Source of the DNA: a virus
Length of the DNA stretch: 31,899 nt
Direction: 5' to 3' (one strand)
Virus record (IMG/VR): IMGVR_UViG_3300034019_000257
Span: 1 to 31,899 of that record
The first letter of the stretch is position 1. Every line of letters starts with the position of its first letter. This document shows positions 9,081-15,671 of the stretch, piece by piece. Made by a program: the position numbers and the translations under genes. The notes under the pieces are model-generated. The model worked only from the letters and a program-made list of their open reading frames with translations. It made no database searches and had not been told where the DNA came from.

Positions 9081-9720
9081 AGTCTTAATCGCTACCCCAG
9101 CCTACGATGGCAGGCTTGATGTCTGGTATACCACCAGCCTAGTCAACTCTGTCCGTATCGCACAGGAAAATGGCATCTTTTTGCACCCCGTATTTATGTC
9201 TTACGATGCGTTGGTGCAGAGGGCTAGAAATGACCTGTTCAGGCTTGGGCTGGAGTACGATGCGGTGATTTGGATTGACTCAGACCTTGAGTGGAACCCC
9301 ATGTGGATTATGGAACTGCTCGGGTCTGACAAGGATGTAATCGGTGGAACCTACCGCAAAAAGACCGATGACGCAGAACTCTACACGGTCAAGACAAAAG
9401 ACCTGACCGCCACCGATGGGCTAATTAAGGTTGACGGGTTGGGCATGGGGTTTGTGAAGATGAGCAATAAAGCGGTGCAAGCCCTGTGGGATGCAAGCCA
9501 GCCTTACCAAAACGAAGGCAGAGAGTGCCGCATGGTCTGCGATATTCAGGTTATAGACGGGCAGTTGGTCTCTGAGGATAATGTGGTAATGCGTAAACTT
9601 GCAGACTTAGGTTTTGACGTTTGGCTAGACCCACGCATGACCTGTTGCCATATCGGAACAAAGAAGTTTTACGGTAACTTTGAGGGCTTTGCCCAAATGC
9701 TTAAAAAGGAAGCTGCGTAA
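9073..9720 (+). CDS. GT-A type glycosyltransferase-like protein
   Basis: 215 aa. It starts VLIATPAYDGRLDVWYTTSL and has the metal/sugar-nucleotide DxD-type motif in AVIWIDSDLEWNP, followed by DVIGGTYRKK and a later LGMGFVKMSNKAVQAL segment; this order fits family 2-like GT-A glycosyltransferases. The substrate cannot be told. Its place directly after the fibre gene (8-base overlap) suggests it changes a virion protein or a surface sugar. A degenerate, non-catalytic GT fold is possible because the protein is short. Confidence 0.65.
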   Translation: MRKVLIATPAYDGRLDVWYTTSLVNSVRIAQENGIFLHPVFMSYDALVQRARNDLFRLGLEYDAVIWIDSDLEWNPMWIMELLGSDKDVIGGTYRKKTDDAELYTVKTKDLTATDGLIKVDGLGMGFVKMSNKAVQALWDASQPYQNEGRECRMVCDIQVIDGQLVSEDNVVMRKLADLGFDVWLDPRMTCCHIGTKKFYGNFEGFAQMLKKEAA

Positions 9721-9881
9721 TGGCAACAATTGGCGAAGTTCAGGGTCAACTAGACACCCACGAAGCTGTCTGTGCTGAACGCTATCTTGGGATAAACGCA
9801 CGACTCAAGCGGCTAGAACAAATCCTAATCGGCTCTGCTGGTTGCATAATCCTTCTCCTGCTAAACCTGTTGGTTAAATGA
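9720..9881 (+). CDS. Small membrane protein, XhlA/holin-accessory-like
   Basis: 53 aa. The start overlaps the glycosyltransferase stop by one base (TAATG), with GGAAG 7 bases upstream. Residues 1-35 are polar and coiled-coil-like (NARLKRLEQ), and residues 36-52 form one hydrophobic membrane segment (SAGCIILLLLNLLV) ending in Lys. Its stop overlaps the next ATG (ATGA). Size and layout recall XhlA-type proteins that assist holins. The function is inference; existence is well supported by the chained starts and stops. Confidence 0.6.
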   Translation: MATIGEVQGQLDTHEAVCAERYLGINARLKRLEQILIGSAGCIILLLLNLLVK

Positions 9882-10348
9882 CCACCATCGCTGCCAAGGC
9901 ATCTACTGGCGAAGTGGCCGGAGATAGTATGGTCAGCGGTGATGACTCGTTCTACCTCGTGACCAAAGTCCGTAGGGGCGAGAACAGCATCTACGGGGGT
10001 TGCGGAGATTGGGATAAACTATTAAAGTTCTACAATTCGTTGGAGTCTGGGGCTGACCTAGACTCGGATACGGATGTGACCGTTCTCGAACTCAGAAGTG
10101 ATGGCATTTGGATTTACGAGAGTACCATCATTCCTGCGAAGATAAAGAACGACTTTTGGGCAATTGGAACTGGGGCAAACTTTGCTATCGCTGCCATGCA
10201 CTTAGGCTTAACTCCGGCAGAAGCAGTAAAGCTGGCGTGTCTGTACGATACATCCTCCCATGAGCCAATTGACGTAATGACTCTAAGCGGGAGGAAGCGT
10301 GGTAGCACTAAAAAAGGTGTCGGACGAGGAACTAATAGCGGCGTTTAA
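9878..10348 (+). CDS. HslV/proteasome-beta-like Ntn hydrolase
   Basis: 156 aa. It starts MTTIAAKASTGEVAGDS, which matches the mature HslV N-terminus (Thr nucleophile after Met removal, then the Asp of the AGD motif at residue 16). Lys30 in LVTKVRR is at about the catalytic Lys place. Further matches are GGCGDWDKLLKFY and the C-terminal IGTGANFAIAAMHLGLTPAE, like the HslV GSG-AxAAA region. HslV is the peptidase of the HslUV protease; no HslU ATPase is encoded here, so the phage protein would act alone or with host partners. It is coupled to the upstream gene (ATGA) and overlaps the next by 50 bases. The fold call is good; activity and target are unknown. Confidence 0.75.
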   Translation: MTTIAAKASTGEVAGDSMVSGDDSFYLVTKVRRGENSIYGGCGDWDKLLKFYNSLESGADLDSDTDVTVLELRSDGIWIYESTIIPAKIKNDFWAIGTGANFAIAAMHLGLTPAEAVKLACLYDTSSHEPIDVMTLSGRKRGSTKKGVGRGTNSGV

Positions 10349-11237
10349 GACATACGGCAGTCCACAGAAGGTCTCACAGGTTCTAGGCATAGACGTAGGT
10401 ACGGTTTACCGAAGGCGGTCGGCACTCAAAGACGTATCCCTACCCTCCTTTGCCGCAAGACAACACAGCATCGCCAACACATATATCCCAGATAATCGCC
10501 GAGTCATATCGCACACAGTTGATAACGGGCACGTCTTTATAGCCTCAGACTGCCACTACTGGCCAGGCGAGGAAACCGTAGCGCACAAGGCTTTCGTTAC
10601 TCTGCTGACCGAATTTAAGCCCAAGACCATCATCCTAAACGGCGATGTCTTTGACGGGGCTAGAATCAGCCGCCACGCCGCCCTGATGGGTACTAACCCC
10701 CCTACCCCCAAGCAAGAGATAGAAGCCTGTCAAGACCGTCTACACGAGATTGCAAACGCTTCTAAGAACGCTACTAAGCTGTGGACGTACGGTAATCACG
10801 ACTGTCGTTTGTTCTCGTATATCGCTACGCACGCAGACGCGCTGATGGAGTTCTCGGACTTATTTGCGTACTTCCCAGGATGGCACACGGGATGGCGGGT
10901 GGACATAAATAACTCTGTAATTGTCAAGCATCGGTGGCACAACGGGCAACACGCGACTTATAACAACGCCCTGAAATCAGGCAGAAGCATCGTCACAGGA
11001 CACCTGCACAAACTGATGGTCACGCCTTGGGTTGACTACAATGGGCGCAGATACGGAATAGATACTGGAACCCTTGCAGAACCTACTGGCGACCAGTTTG
11101 TTTACACAGAAGAAAACCCCGTGAACTGGTGTTCAGGATTCGCGGTGCTGACATTCAAAAATGGTATGTTATTACCTCCAGAACTATGCGAAGTCATTAA
11201 CGGGGTGGCTTACTTTCGAGGAGAGAAAGTGGGATAA
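10299..11237 (+). CDS. HTH plus calcineurin-like metallophosphoesterase
   Basis: 312 aa from a GTG start with GGGAGG 5-8 bases upstream. Residues 1-45 form a helix-turn-helix (SPQKVSQVLGIDVGTVYRR). Residues about 75-280 carry the metallophosphoesterase motifs in order: SDCHYW (DxH), NGDVFDG (GDxxD), YGNHDCR (GNHD) and TGHLHK (GHxH). These ligate two metal ions in phosphodiesterases and nucleases of the family. The HTH suggests DNA binding or targeting. It overlaps the HslV-like gene by 50 bases. The substrate could be nucleic acid or a nucleotide. Confidence 0.85.
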   Translation: MVALKKVSDEELIAAFKTYGSPQKVSQVLGIDVGTVYRRRSALKDVSLPSFAARQHSIANTYIPDNRRVISHTVDNGHVFIASDCHYWPGEETVAHKAFVTLLTEFKPKTIILNGDVFDGARISRHAALMGTNPPTPKQEIEACQDRLHEIANASKNATKLWTYGNHDCRLFSYIATHADALMEFSDLFAYFPGWHTGWRVDINNSVIVKHRWHNGQHATYNNALKSGRSIVTGHLHKLMVTPWVDYNGRRYGIDTGTLAEPTGDQFVYTEENPVNWCSGFAVLTFKNGMLLPPELCEVINGVAYFRGEKVG

Positions 11238-11687
11238 ATGAGTGATTTAGTAGCCTCGGCAAAAAGTGCAGCGCAGGGTATAAAAAGCGCGATTGCGGCA
11301 GGTAAAGAGATTGAATCAGTAGTCCAAGACATACAGAAACTAGGGGTCGCAGAACTCCAAGCCAAGCAACAATTCCAAAAGAAGCAGCGGGTGGTAAAGG
11401 GTGACACCACCATCCTCACGGCCTTCGCAGAGTGGAGAAGACTCAAGGAAGTGAAGGAAGCCGAAGAAGACCTGTTCCAGCAGCTTGTAGAACGCTACGG
11501 CAAGGAAAAGGCAGAGTTCGAGTGGAAGGACATCCAAGCCATAAAAGAACGCCAGATGAAGGAGGTCAAGGAGGGTCGCGACGAGATGGGGCGTGACCTA
11601 AAGAAACTCCGTGAGCTCAAGGTTATGTGCTTCGTAGCCTCGCTAATTATCGTCACCACTTACTACATCTTCAAAGGACACCTGTAA
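11238..11687 (+). CDS. Coiled-coil protein with C-terminal membrane anchor, possible lysis factor
   Basis: 149 aa, directly abutting the phosphoesterase stop. Residues 1-60 are Ala/Gln-rich and helical, about 60-125 are highly charged helix (EEDLFQQLVERYGKEKAEFE, then KEVKEGRDEMGRDLKKL), and about 128-146 are one membrane span (CFVASLIIVTTYYIF). The position before the holin and lysozyme suggests a role in lysis, such as a spanin- or antiholin-like part, but no known spanin pattern (lipobox or N-terminal anchor) is seen. It overlaps the next gene by one base. Confidence 0.5.
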   Translation: MSDLVASAKSAAQGIKSAIAAGKEIESVVQDIQKLGVAELQAKQQFQKKQRVVKGDTTILTAFAEWRRLKEVKEAEEDLFQQLVERYGKEKAEFEWKDIQAIKERQMKEVKEGRDEMGRDLKKLRELKVMCFVASLIIVTTYYIFKGHL

Positions 11688-12187
11688 TGCTATCCCTAAT
11701 ATCCTCCGCAGTTGGTTTCCTAGCCTCTGGCTTACCGCAAATCCTAAACTTCTTCCAAGACAAGGCAGATAAAGCCCAAGAGTTGAAGTTAGCCCAGATG
11801 CAGACGGAACGCGAGTTAGCCCTTGCAGAACGTGGCTTTATCGCCCAGCAGAAGGTCGAGGAGATTCGTACAGACCAGATTGCTCTCCAGACCGACGCAG
11901 ACCGCCAAAGTGCCGCTTTAGACCACGACAAGGCTATCATGGCCAGGGCTTCCAATTGGGTCGTCAACCTGAACGGTATCGTGCGTCCTCTTGTTACATT
12001 CCTTTTTATAGTTGAGTTGATTGCCATAAACCTTGCTTTGACCTATTGGTTCATGGCCTCTGGTTCTGTAAACTCAGTTGAGGATATGATTAAAGCCTCG
12101 GACATAATTTTTAGCGAAGATGAAATGGCTCTACTTTCTGGAATTTGTGCATTTTGGTTTGGAAGTCGCCAATGGGGTAAAAAGTGA
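11687..12187 (+). CDS. Holin-like protein (3TM gene-transfer-agent holin type)
   Basis: 166 aa from the ATG overlapping the upstream stop (TAATG). The open frame extends 20 codons further up, but the overlapping start is preferred. The order is an N-terminal hydrophobic stretch (ISSAVGFLASGLPQIL), a charged helical region at about 22-80, a membrane span at about 99-122 (FLFIVELIAINLALTYWF), and a hydrophobic C-terminus ending CAFWFGSRQWGKK. This recalls the three-TM holin family of gene transfer agents and many environmental phages. Holins make the membrane lesion that lets the lysozyme out. Genes that follow encode the lysozyme. Confidence 0.6.
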   Translation: MLSLISSAVGFLASGLPQILNFFQDKADKAQELKLAQMQTERELALAERGFIAQQKVEEIRTDQIALQTDADRQSAALDHDKAIMARASNWVVNLNGIVRPLVTFLFIVELIAINLALTYWFMASGSVNSVEDMIKASDIIFSEDEMALLSGICAFWFGSRQWGKK

Positions 12188-12762
12188 TTGGTTTATACGC
12201 TATCGTTAATACCGTCAATAACAAATCCTATGTTGGAAGCTCTAATAACATAGGGAGAAGAATTAAAGAACACAAAAATGAGTTGCGTAGAAACGAACAC
12301 TTTTGTAAGCATCTTCAAAATTCGTGGAATAAACATGGCGAGTCGTTGTTTCAATTTAAGACAATTGGTGTCTGCGAAACTTTAGAAAATGCGCGTGAAC
12401 TAGAAGAAGCATTTTTAGAGTGTTTTATTGAAAAACTTTATAACTCTAAAACAAAAGCAATAGGATTTAAGTCAGAAGAACATCCGGCTAAAAAACCTAA
12501 CTGGCACATGAAAACTGTTCGCCAACGCCTAACGGATGATGAAAGAAAACAAAAGTATGGCGGGTCTAGAGGGGTTAAGAGAGATTCAGAAGCATACATT
12601 GAGGGCGCAAAAAAACGACTTGCAAACCCTGAGTATGTTAAAAAACTTAGCGAATCATGTAAGGGCAAAAGAGATTTGGTAACTTGTCCGAACTGCGGGC
12701 TAGTTGGCGGTGGTGGCAATATGCGTCGATACCATTTTGATAATTGCAGGGGTAAGAAGTGA
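12184..12762 (+). CDS. Free-standing GIY-YIG homing endonuclease
   Basis: 192 aa from a GTG start overlapping the holin stop (GTGA). Residues 3-18 carry the GIY-YIG signature as GLYAIVNTVNNKSYVG, with Arg25/Arg26 after it and a Glu-rich helix at about 62-75 for the catalytic Glu. The middle is Lys-rich, like minor-groove-binding linkers. The C-terminus is a zinc-binding knot with Cys168, Cys171, His184 and Cys188 (CPNCG, then YHFDNC). Base composition is clearly more AT-rich than the flanking lysis genes, a usual sign of a mobile intruder. It sits cleanly between holin and lysozyme genes without breaking them. Confidence 0.85.
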   Translation: MIGLYAIVNTVNNKSYVGSSNNIGRRIKEHKNELRRNEHFCKHLQNSWNKHGESLFQFKTIGVCETLENARELEEAFLECFIEKLYNSKTKAIGFKSEEHPAKKPNWHMKTVRQRLTDDERKQKYGGSRGVKRDSEAYIEGAKKRLANPEYVKKLSESCKGKRDLVTCPNCGLVGGGGNMRRYHFDNCRGKK

Positions 12763-13238
12763 AGGTAAGCAAGGAAGCGATTGAGGGCATCAAGAAAGAT
12801 GAAGGAGTAAGGACAAAACCTTACCGCTGCCCAGCCTTGCTTTGGACGGTGGGTGTAGGGCACGTCATAGACCCAAACCACATAAGGGTGAAGTTCAATG
12901 AACGCAAAAATATACCCCTTCCCCCAGAGTGGGACAGAGTTCTCAGCATGGCAGAAGTCGATGCTATCTTGGCCGCAGACCTGGCTACGTTTGAACGAGG
13001 AGTTCTGCGCCTCTGTCCAGGTGGACTTACTCAAGGCCGCTTTGACGCTCTGGTTTCCTTCAGCTTCAACGTCGGGCTTGGCAACCTCCAAAGGTCAACC
13101 ATCCGCATGAAGCACAACCGTGGCGACTTTGAGGGTGCTGCGGAAGGGTTTATGGCGTGGACTAAGGCCGGTGGTAAGGAGTTGCCTGGTCTAGTTAAAC
13201 GCCGGAAGCACGAACGCGCTCTCTATGAATCTGAGTAA
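12759..13238 (+). CDS. GH24 (T4-type) lysozyme/endolysin with Glu-Cys-Thr triad
   Basis: 159 aa from a GTG start overlapping the upstream stop (GTGA). GH24 features: Glu15 in KKDEGVRTKPY, TVGVGH at 30-35, ALVSFSFNVGLGNLQ in the C-terminal lobe, and GLVKRRKHERALY at the end. The usual catalytic Asp, nine residues after Glu, is Cys24 here, giving Glu15-Cys24-Thr30. It cuts the glycan strands of peptidoglycan. There is no signal-anchor or signal peptide, so release should depend on the holin. The 3' end overlaps a convergent gene by 44 bases. Confidence 0.88.
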   Translation: MKVSKEAIEGIKKDEGVRTKPYRCPALLWTVGVGHVIDPNHIRVKFNERKNIPLPPEWDRVLSMAEVDAILAADLATFERGVLRLCPGGLTQGRFDALVSFSFNVGLGNLQRSTIRMKHNRGDFEGAAEGFMAWTKAGGKELPGLVKRRKHERALYESE

Positions 13239-13512
13239 TCCTCTCCCGTAACTCCTCTGCTACGGTCAAATTGTGCTTGGCCTCGAACTGGTCTAGCCAC
13301 TTCCTCCTAGCCTCCTTTGTCGGAAGCGTCAAAACATACCTTGCCAGCCCCTCAATCTTCGCCTCATGTTCTGACATCACGATTTGATAGAACTCCTCTG
13401 GGGTAGCGGTAAAGGTTCCTCTATTAACCAGCCCTAGCAAATGTTTTATGCAACGCTTTTCTTGCGGTGGTGACGGCTCTGGCTGCGTCAGATTTTCGAA
13501 TAAATCTCCCAA
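13195..13512 (-). CDS. Hypothetical phage protein, last gene of the leftward operon
   Basis: 105 aa from a TTG start with AGAGGT 6-8 bases upstream. The middle and end are helical and charged (PTKEARRKWLDQFEAKHN, then AEELRERITQIHRERVR). No family is recognised. It overlaps the upstream HNH gene by 89 bases and, in antisense, the last 44 bases of the lysozyme gene. The good ribosome site and operon position favour a real gene. Confidence 0.5.
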   Translation of the reverse strand: MGDLFENLTQPEPSPPQEKRCIKHLLGLVNRGTFTATPEEFYQIVMSEHEAKIEGLARYVLTLPTKEARRKWLDQFEAKHNLTVAEELRERITQIHRERVRASGV

Positions 13513-13885
13513 GATAGTACCTCTTATAGTTGGCCATTATGTGCGCCTCGTAAAACTTTTCCTTCCTCTTGTAGACCCCCTTTATATTGGACTTGGTTTT
13601 CTCTCTGCGCTTGGAGTTCCACCTGTTCTCCATCTGCGTGGCTACCCTGAGATTGCTTAACCTATTGTCGGCAAACTTGCAGTTTATGTGGTCAATTTGC
13701 TCCGGCCAGTAGCCATAGTGATAAGCCCAGACAATCCTGTGGGCAAAGTAAGGCTTCTTGAATATAGCAATTTTGCGATAACCGCGAGGGGTTATATGAC
13801 CGGCTACCCTATTTGCGTACCTGCGGTTCCACATGACGTAGGCAGAATACTTGGCGAAAGCCTCAATGGGTCGAGGCTTCCACAC
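13424..13885 (-). CDS. HNH homing endonuclease with AP2-like DNA-binding domain
   Basis: 153 aa from the first standard start (GTG). HNH core: FAHRIVWAYHYGYWPEQIDH, then DNRLSNLRVATQMEN. The C-terminal part (NIKGVYKRKEKFYEAHIMAN, then YLGRFIRKSDAARAV) is an AP2-like DNA-binding domain often paired with it. The frame stays open 18 codons upstream and encodes QQQLKALFDYRRGRLVWKP, which is what family N-termini look like, so translation may begin at an ATT at 13939. It probably is a free-standing homing nuclease inserted after the SSB-like gene. Confidence 0.8.
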   Translation of the reverse strand: MWKPRPIEAFAKYSAYVMWNRRYANRVAGHITPRGYRKIAIFKKPYFAHRIVWAYHYGYWPEQIDHINCKFADNRLSNLRVATQMENRWNSKRREKTKSNIKGVYKRKEKFYEAHIMANYKRYYLGRFIRKSDAARAVTTARKALHKTFARAG

Positions 13886-13932
13886 AAGTCGTCCGCGCCT
13901 GTAATCAAACAGGGCTTTTAGTTGTTGCTGGC

Positions 13933-14160
13933 TTAGAATGGGATGTCGTCCTCTAAGGCTTGCTGCTTAGGCTCTGCCTTTGGTTTCGGCAGTTCCACCT
14001 TGAGGCTCATAAACTTCTGCCCAGACTTGCCTGTCTTAATCCACGCGGCTAGCTGGTACTCAGTCCCGTCCACGTTTAACTTGCCTTTGTACGCCGGAGC
14101 CTTCTCGTTGTCCGACTCGTTCTTAAATAAAACTCCCGAATTACTGTTGTCGTATTCCAT
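13933..14160 (-). CDS. Small ssDNA-binding-like protein with SSB-type acidic tail
   Basis: 75 aa, ATG with GGAG 8 bases upstream. A compact beta-rich region (GVLFKNESDNEKAPAYKG, then EYQLAAWIKTGKSGQKFMSL) ends in ALEDDIPF. The DDIPF tip is the classic C-terminal peptide by which bacterial SSBs recruit partner proteins. The globular part is shorter than a standard OB-fold SSB. It lies in the recombination operon. An SSB mimic or small ssDNA-binding protein is inferred; the tail is seen directly. Confidence 0.6.
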   Translation of the reverse strand: MEYDNSNSGVLFKNESDNEKAPAYKGKLNVDGTEYQLAAWIKTGKSGQKFMSLKVELPKPKAEPKQQALEDDIPF

Positions 14161-14169
14161 TTGCTTCTC

Positions 14170-14352
14170 CTATTTGGCTGCTAAATAAAGACCCACGTTG
14201 CCTAATGCGTACCCACAAAATGCCACGCCTAGACCTACCTTACCCTCTAGTAGCAACTGCACCGCTACCACAAGGTATACAACACCGATACCGGCTATTA
14301 GCCACGCCGCCACTCTGTCCACCCCGCGAAGATAATAACGCCAAGCATACAT
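14170..14352 (-). CDS. Small two-span membrane protein
   Basis: 60 aa. Two hydrophobic stretches, about residues 15-34 (AAWLIAGIGVVYLVVAVQLL) and 39-58 (VGLGVAFCGYALGNVGLYLA), are joined by a short loop with a charge. There is no clear ribosome site at the ATG; the start lies inside the upstream 37-codon gene, so translation may be coupled. No family is recognised. Confidence 0.45.
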   Translation of the reverse strand: MYAWRYYLRGVDRVAAWLIAGIGVVYLVVAVQLLLEGKVGLGVAFCGYALGNVGLYLAAK

Positions 14353-14411
14353 AGCACGAAAAACGCCGCGTCCTGCGCGTACAAGTGTGCAGCTATAAGT
14401 CCGTCTCTCAT
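14298..14411 (-). CDS. 37-residue single-span membrane protein
   Basis: 37 aa, ATG with a strong GGAGG 7 bases upstream. The start overlaps the upstream stop (ATGA). Residues about 16-30 are hydrophobic (AFFVLCMLGVIIFAG), ending in a charged tail (WTEWRRG). It overlaps the next membrane-protein gene by 55 bases in another frame. The ribosome site and ATGA coupling support it although it is very short. Function unknown. Confidence 0.5.
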   Translation of the reverse strand: MRDGLIAAHLYAQDAAFFVLCMLGVIIFAGWTEWRRG

Positions 14412-14557
14412 TCGTCTTCCTCCGTGTTATTCAAAAGCTGAAACTTGATTACCTCTAAAACACCCACAACAGAGGCTAAAGGGAGTGCCTCGTCAAACTT
14501 GCCCAGAACCCCAATAATCTCTTGGTACAGGGCTTCTATCATCACCTGCTGGCTCAA
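14408..14557 (-). CDS. Short helical hypothetical protein, TTG start
   Basis: 49 aa from a TTG that overlaps the upstream stop (TTGA), with AGGAG 8 bases before it. A standard ATG lies 5 codons inside (14542). The sequence MIEALYQEIIGVLGKF, then VVGVLEVIKFQLL, is an amphipathic helix pair with an acidic end (TEEDE). The stop overlaps the next ATG (ATGA). No family is recognised; it is called from coupling on both sides. Confidence 0.45.
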   Translation of the reverse strand: MSQQVMIEALYQEIIGVLGKFDEALPLASVVGVLEVIKFQLLNNTEEDE

Positions 14558-14748
14558 CCCCTCATCTCCTGGGCTAAGCTCTTAAATCCCCAATCCTCTG
14601 CCATCCTCGCGCACCGCAACATCTCCTCCTCGCGCACGATTTCCGCAAACCTCTGCAACTGGGTACGAGAGTCTTCGTGGAAGTTAAACAACAACTCCCC
14701 CTCCTTTAAGAACAATCCCGCCTCTACCGCCAGGTCGTCAATCGTCAC
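14554..14748 (-). CDS. Small conserved-type phage protein
   Basis: 64 aa from a GTG start, overlapping the exonuclease gene by 11 bases. The C-terminal half (TQLQRFAEIVREEEMLRCAR) resembles a small helical protein found in many phage early operons with a RFAxxVRxxE pattern. Its function is not known. Confidence 0.5.
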   Translation of the reverse strand: MTIDDLAVEAGLFLKEGELLFNFHEDSRTQLQRFAEIVREEEMLRCARMAEDWGFKSLAQEMRG

Positions 14749-15343
14749 ATTCGGCCTCCACTTCTGATAAGAACACCTGAATCTTGTCTAGCATCTCGTC
14801 TATCTCCTTTTGTTCCGGCTCGAACCGCACGATGAACAGCATCTTGCTTGTCGGCAGTCGGGAGTCAAAGCTCACAAAGTCGCACCACTTCCTACCCGTG
14901 CAAGCAAGTTGGAGCATCATCTGGTTTTTGTACTTGGTCGGAACCTTGCCAGCCTTCCTGTATTGCAGGTGCGTGGCCGAATTTGGATTTTTCAGTTCTA
15001 CCAGGCCCTCATGCCCCACCAAGCCGTCAGGAGAGGCTCCTAGCCATTGTATTGTCGGGTGCGGGATAAACCCTACTTGGTCTACGAAAACGCCCGTGTG
15101 AGCCTCGTATGCGGCTCTAGCGATGGGTTCCTGTTCGGTTCCCCTAATCATGGCCGCGTTGGGCGCAAAACCCGCCTGTTGGGTCTTGGTAAGTCTTTCC
15201 GCTACAAGTTGCCAAAGGTAGTTCTTACGGGTCTCGGTATCCTTGCCCGCTAGGGCATCGCTAACCTTACTTGCCGTGCAAAACCCCAGCCTCGCCTGTA
15301 ACCATTCCTGCGAACCTTGGACTATTTCTTTGTAATCGGTCAT
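14738..15343 (-). CDS. YqaJ/lambda-exonuclease-like recombination nuclease
   Basis: 201 aa. YqaJ-family marks in order: QGSQEWLQARLGFCTASKV at the N-terminus, IRGTEQEPIARAAYE at 66-80, and the PD-(D/E)XK site with Asp106 in GASPDGLVG and Glu116-x-Lys118 in LVELKNP. These nucleases chew one strand of DNA ends to make single-stranded tails for an annealing protein. The likely partner is the putative annealing protein at 19798 in the other operon, with the SSB-like protein downstream in this one. Length is usual for the family. Confidence 0.88.
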   Translation of the reverse strand: MTDYKEIVQGSQEWLQARLGFCTASKVSDALAGKDTETRKNYLWQLVAERLTKTQQAGFAPNAAMIRGTEQEPIARAAYEAHTGVFVDQVGFIPHPTIQWLGASPDGLVGHEGLVELKNPNSATHLQYRKAGKVPTKYKNQMMLQLACTGRKWCDFVSFDSRLPTSKMLFIVRFEPEQKEIDEMLDKIQVFLSEVEAECDD

Positions 15344-15671
15344 GCAGCCTCCTCTTGGCTATGTGTAATTCTGCCTCTAACCTATCCGTACTCATCCGTA
15401 ATCTCTGGGCTACATTGTGGCTCAGGTTGTACGGGTACTGTATATACCTTGCCTTCAAAACCCTGCGGCTTATATCAGGTAAAACCCTTACTGCGTCTTC
15501 TACCATCTGCCCGTCAACCATGTCTGGTTCAAGTCTAGGCTCCTCCCCATCGAACACATCCTCGGACTGAAAATTGCCCTCTGCGCTGGCTGCGCGGGTA
15601 CGAACCTCTGGGCCTAAAGGCCCGTATGCACACCACCAACCCCAGTTTTTGAGACGGTCTTCGCTAATCAT
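15267..15671 (-). CDS. Q-like/sigma-70 region 4-like phage transcription regulator
   Basis: 134 aa from the ATG overlapping the upstream stop; the open frame extends 30 codons further but this start is coupled. The N-terminus DRLKNWGWWCAYGPLG and the HTH-like C-terminal half (VEDAVRVLPDISRRVLKARY, then RMSTDRLEAELHIAKRRL) match the small phage antitermination Q / sigma region 4-type regulators. Such proteins switch on late genes. Its last 77 bases overlap the YqaJ gene. An RNA-polymerase sigma-like DNA binder without antitermination activity is the alternative. Confidence 0.6.
   Translation of the reverse strand: MISEDRLKNWGWWCAYGPLGPEVRTRAASAEGNFQSEDVFDGEEPRLEPDMVDGQMVEDAVRVLPDISRRVLKARYIQYPYNLSHNVAQRLRMSTDRLEAELHIAKRRLHDRLQRNSPRFAGMVTGEAGVLHGK

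Noticed and set aside
12438-13091. 217-codon minus-strand frame opposite the GIY-YIG and lysozyme genes
   Set aside because: It lies antisense to two genes with clear catalytic motifs and shows no domain; considered chance.
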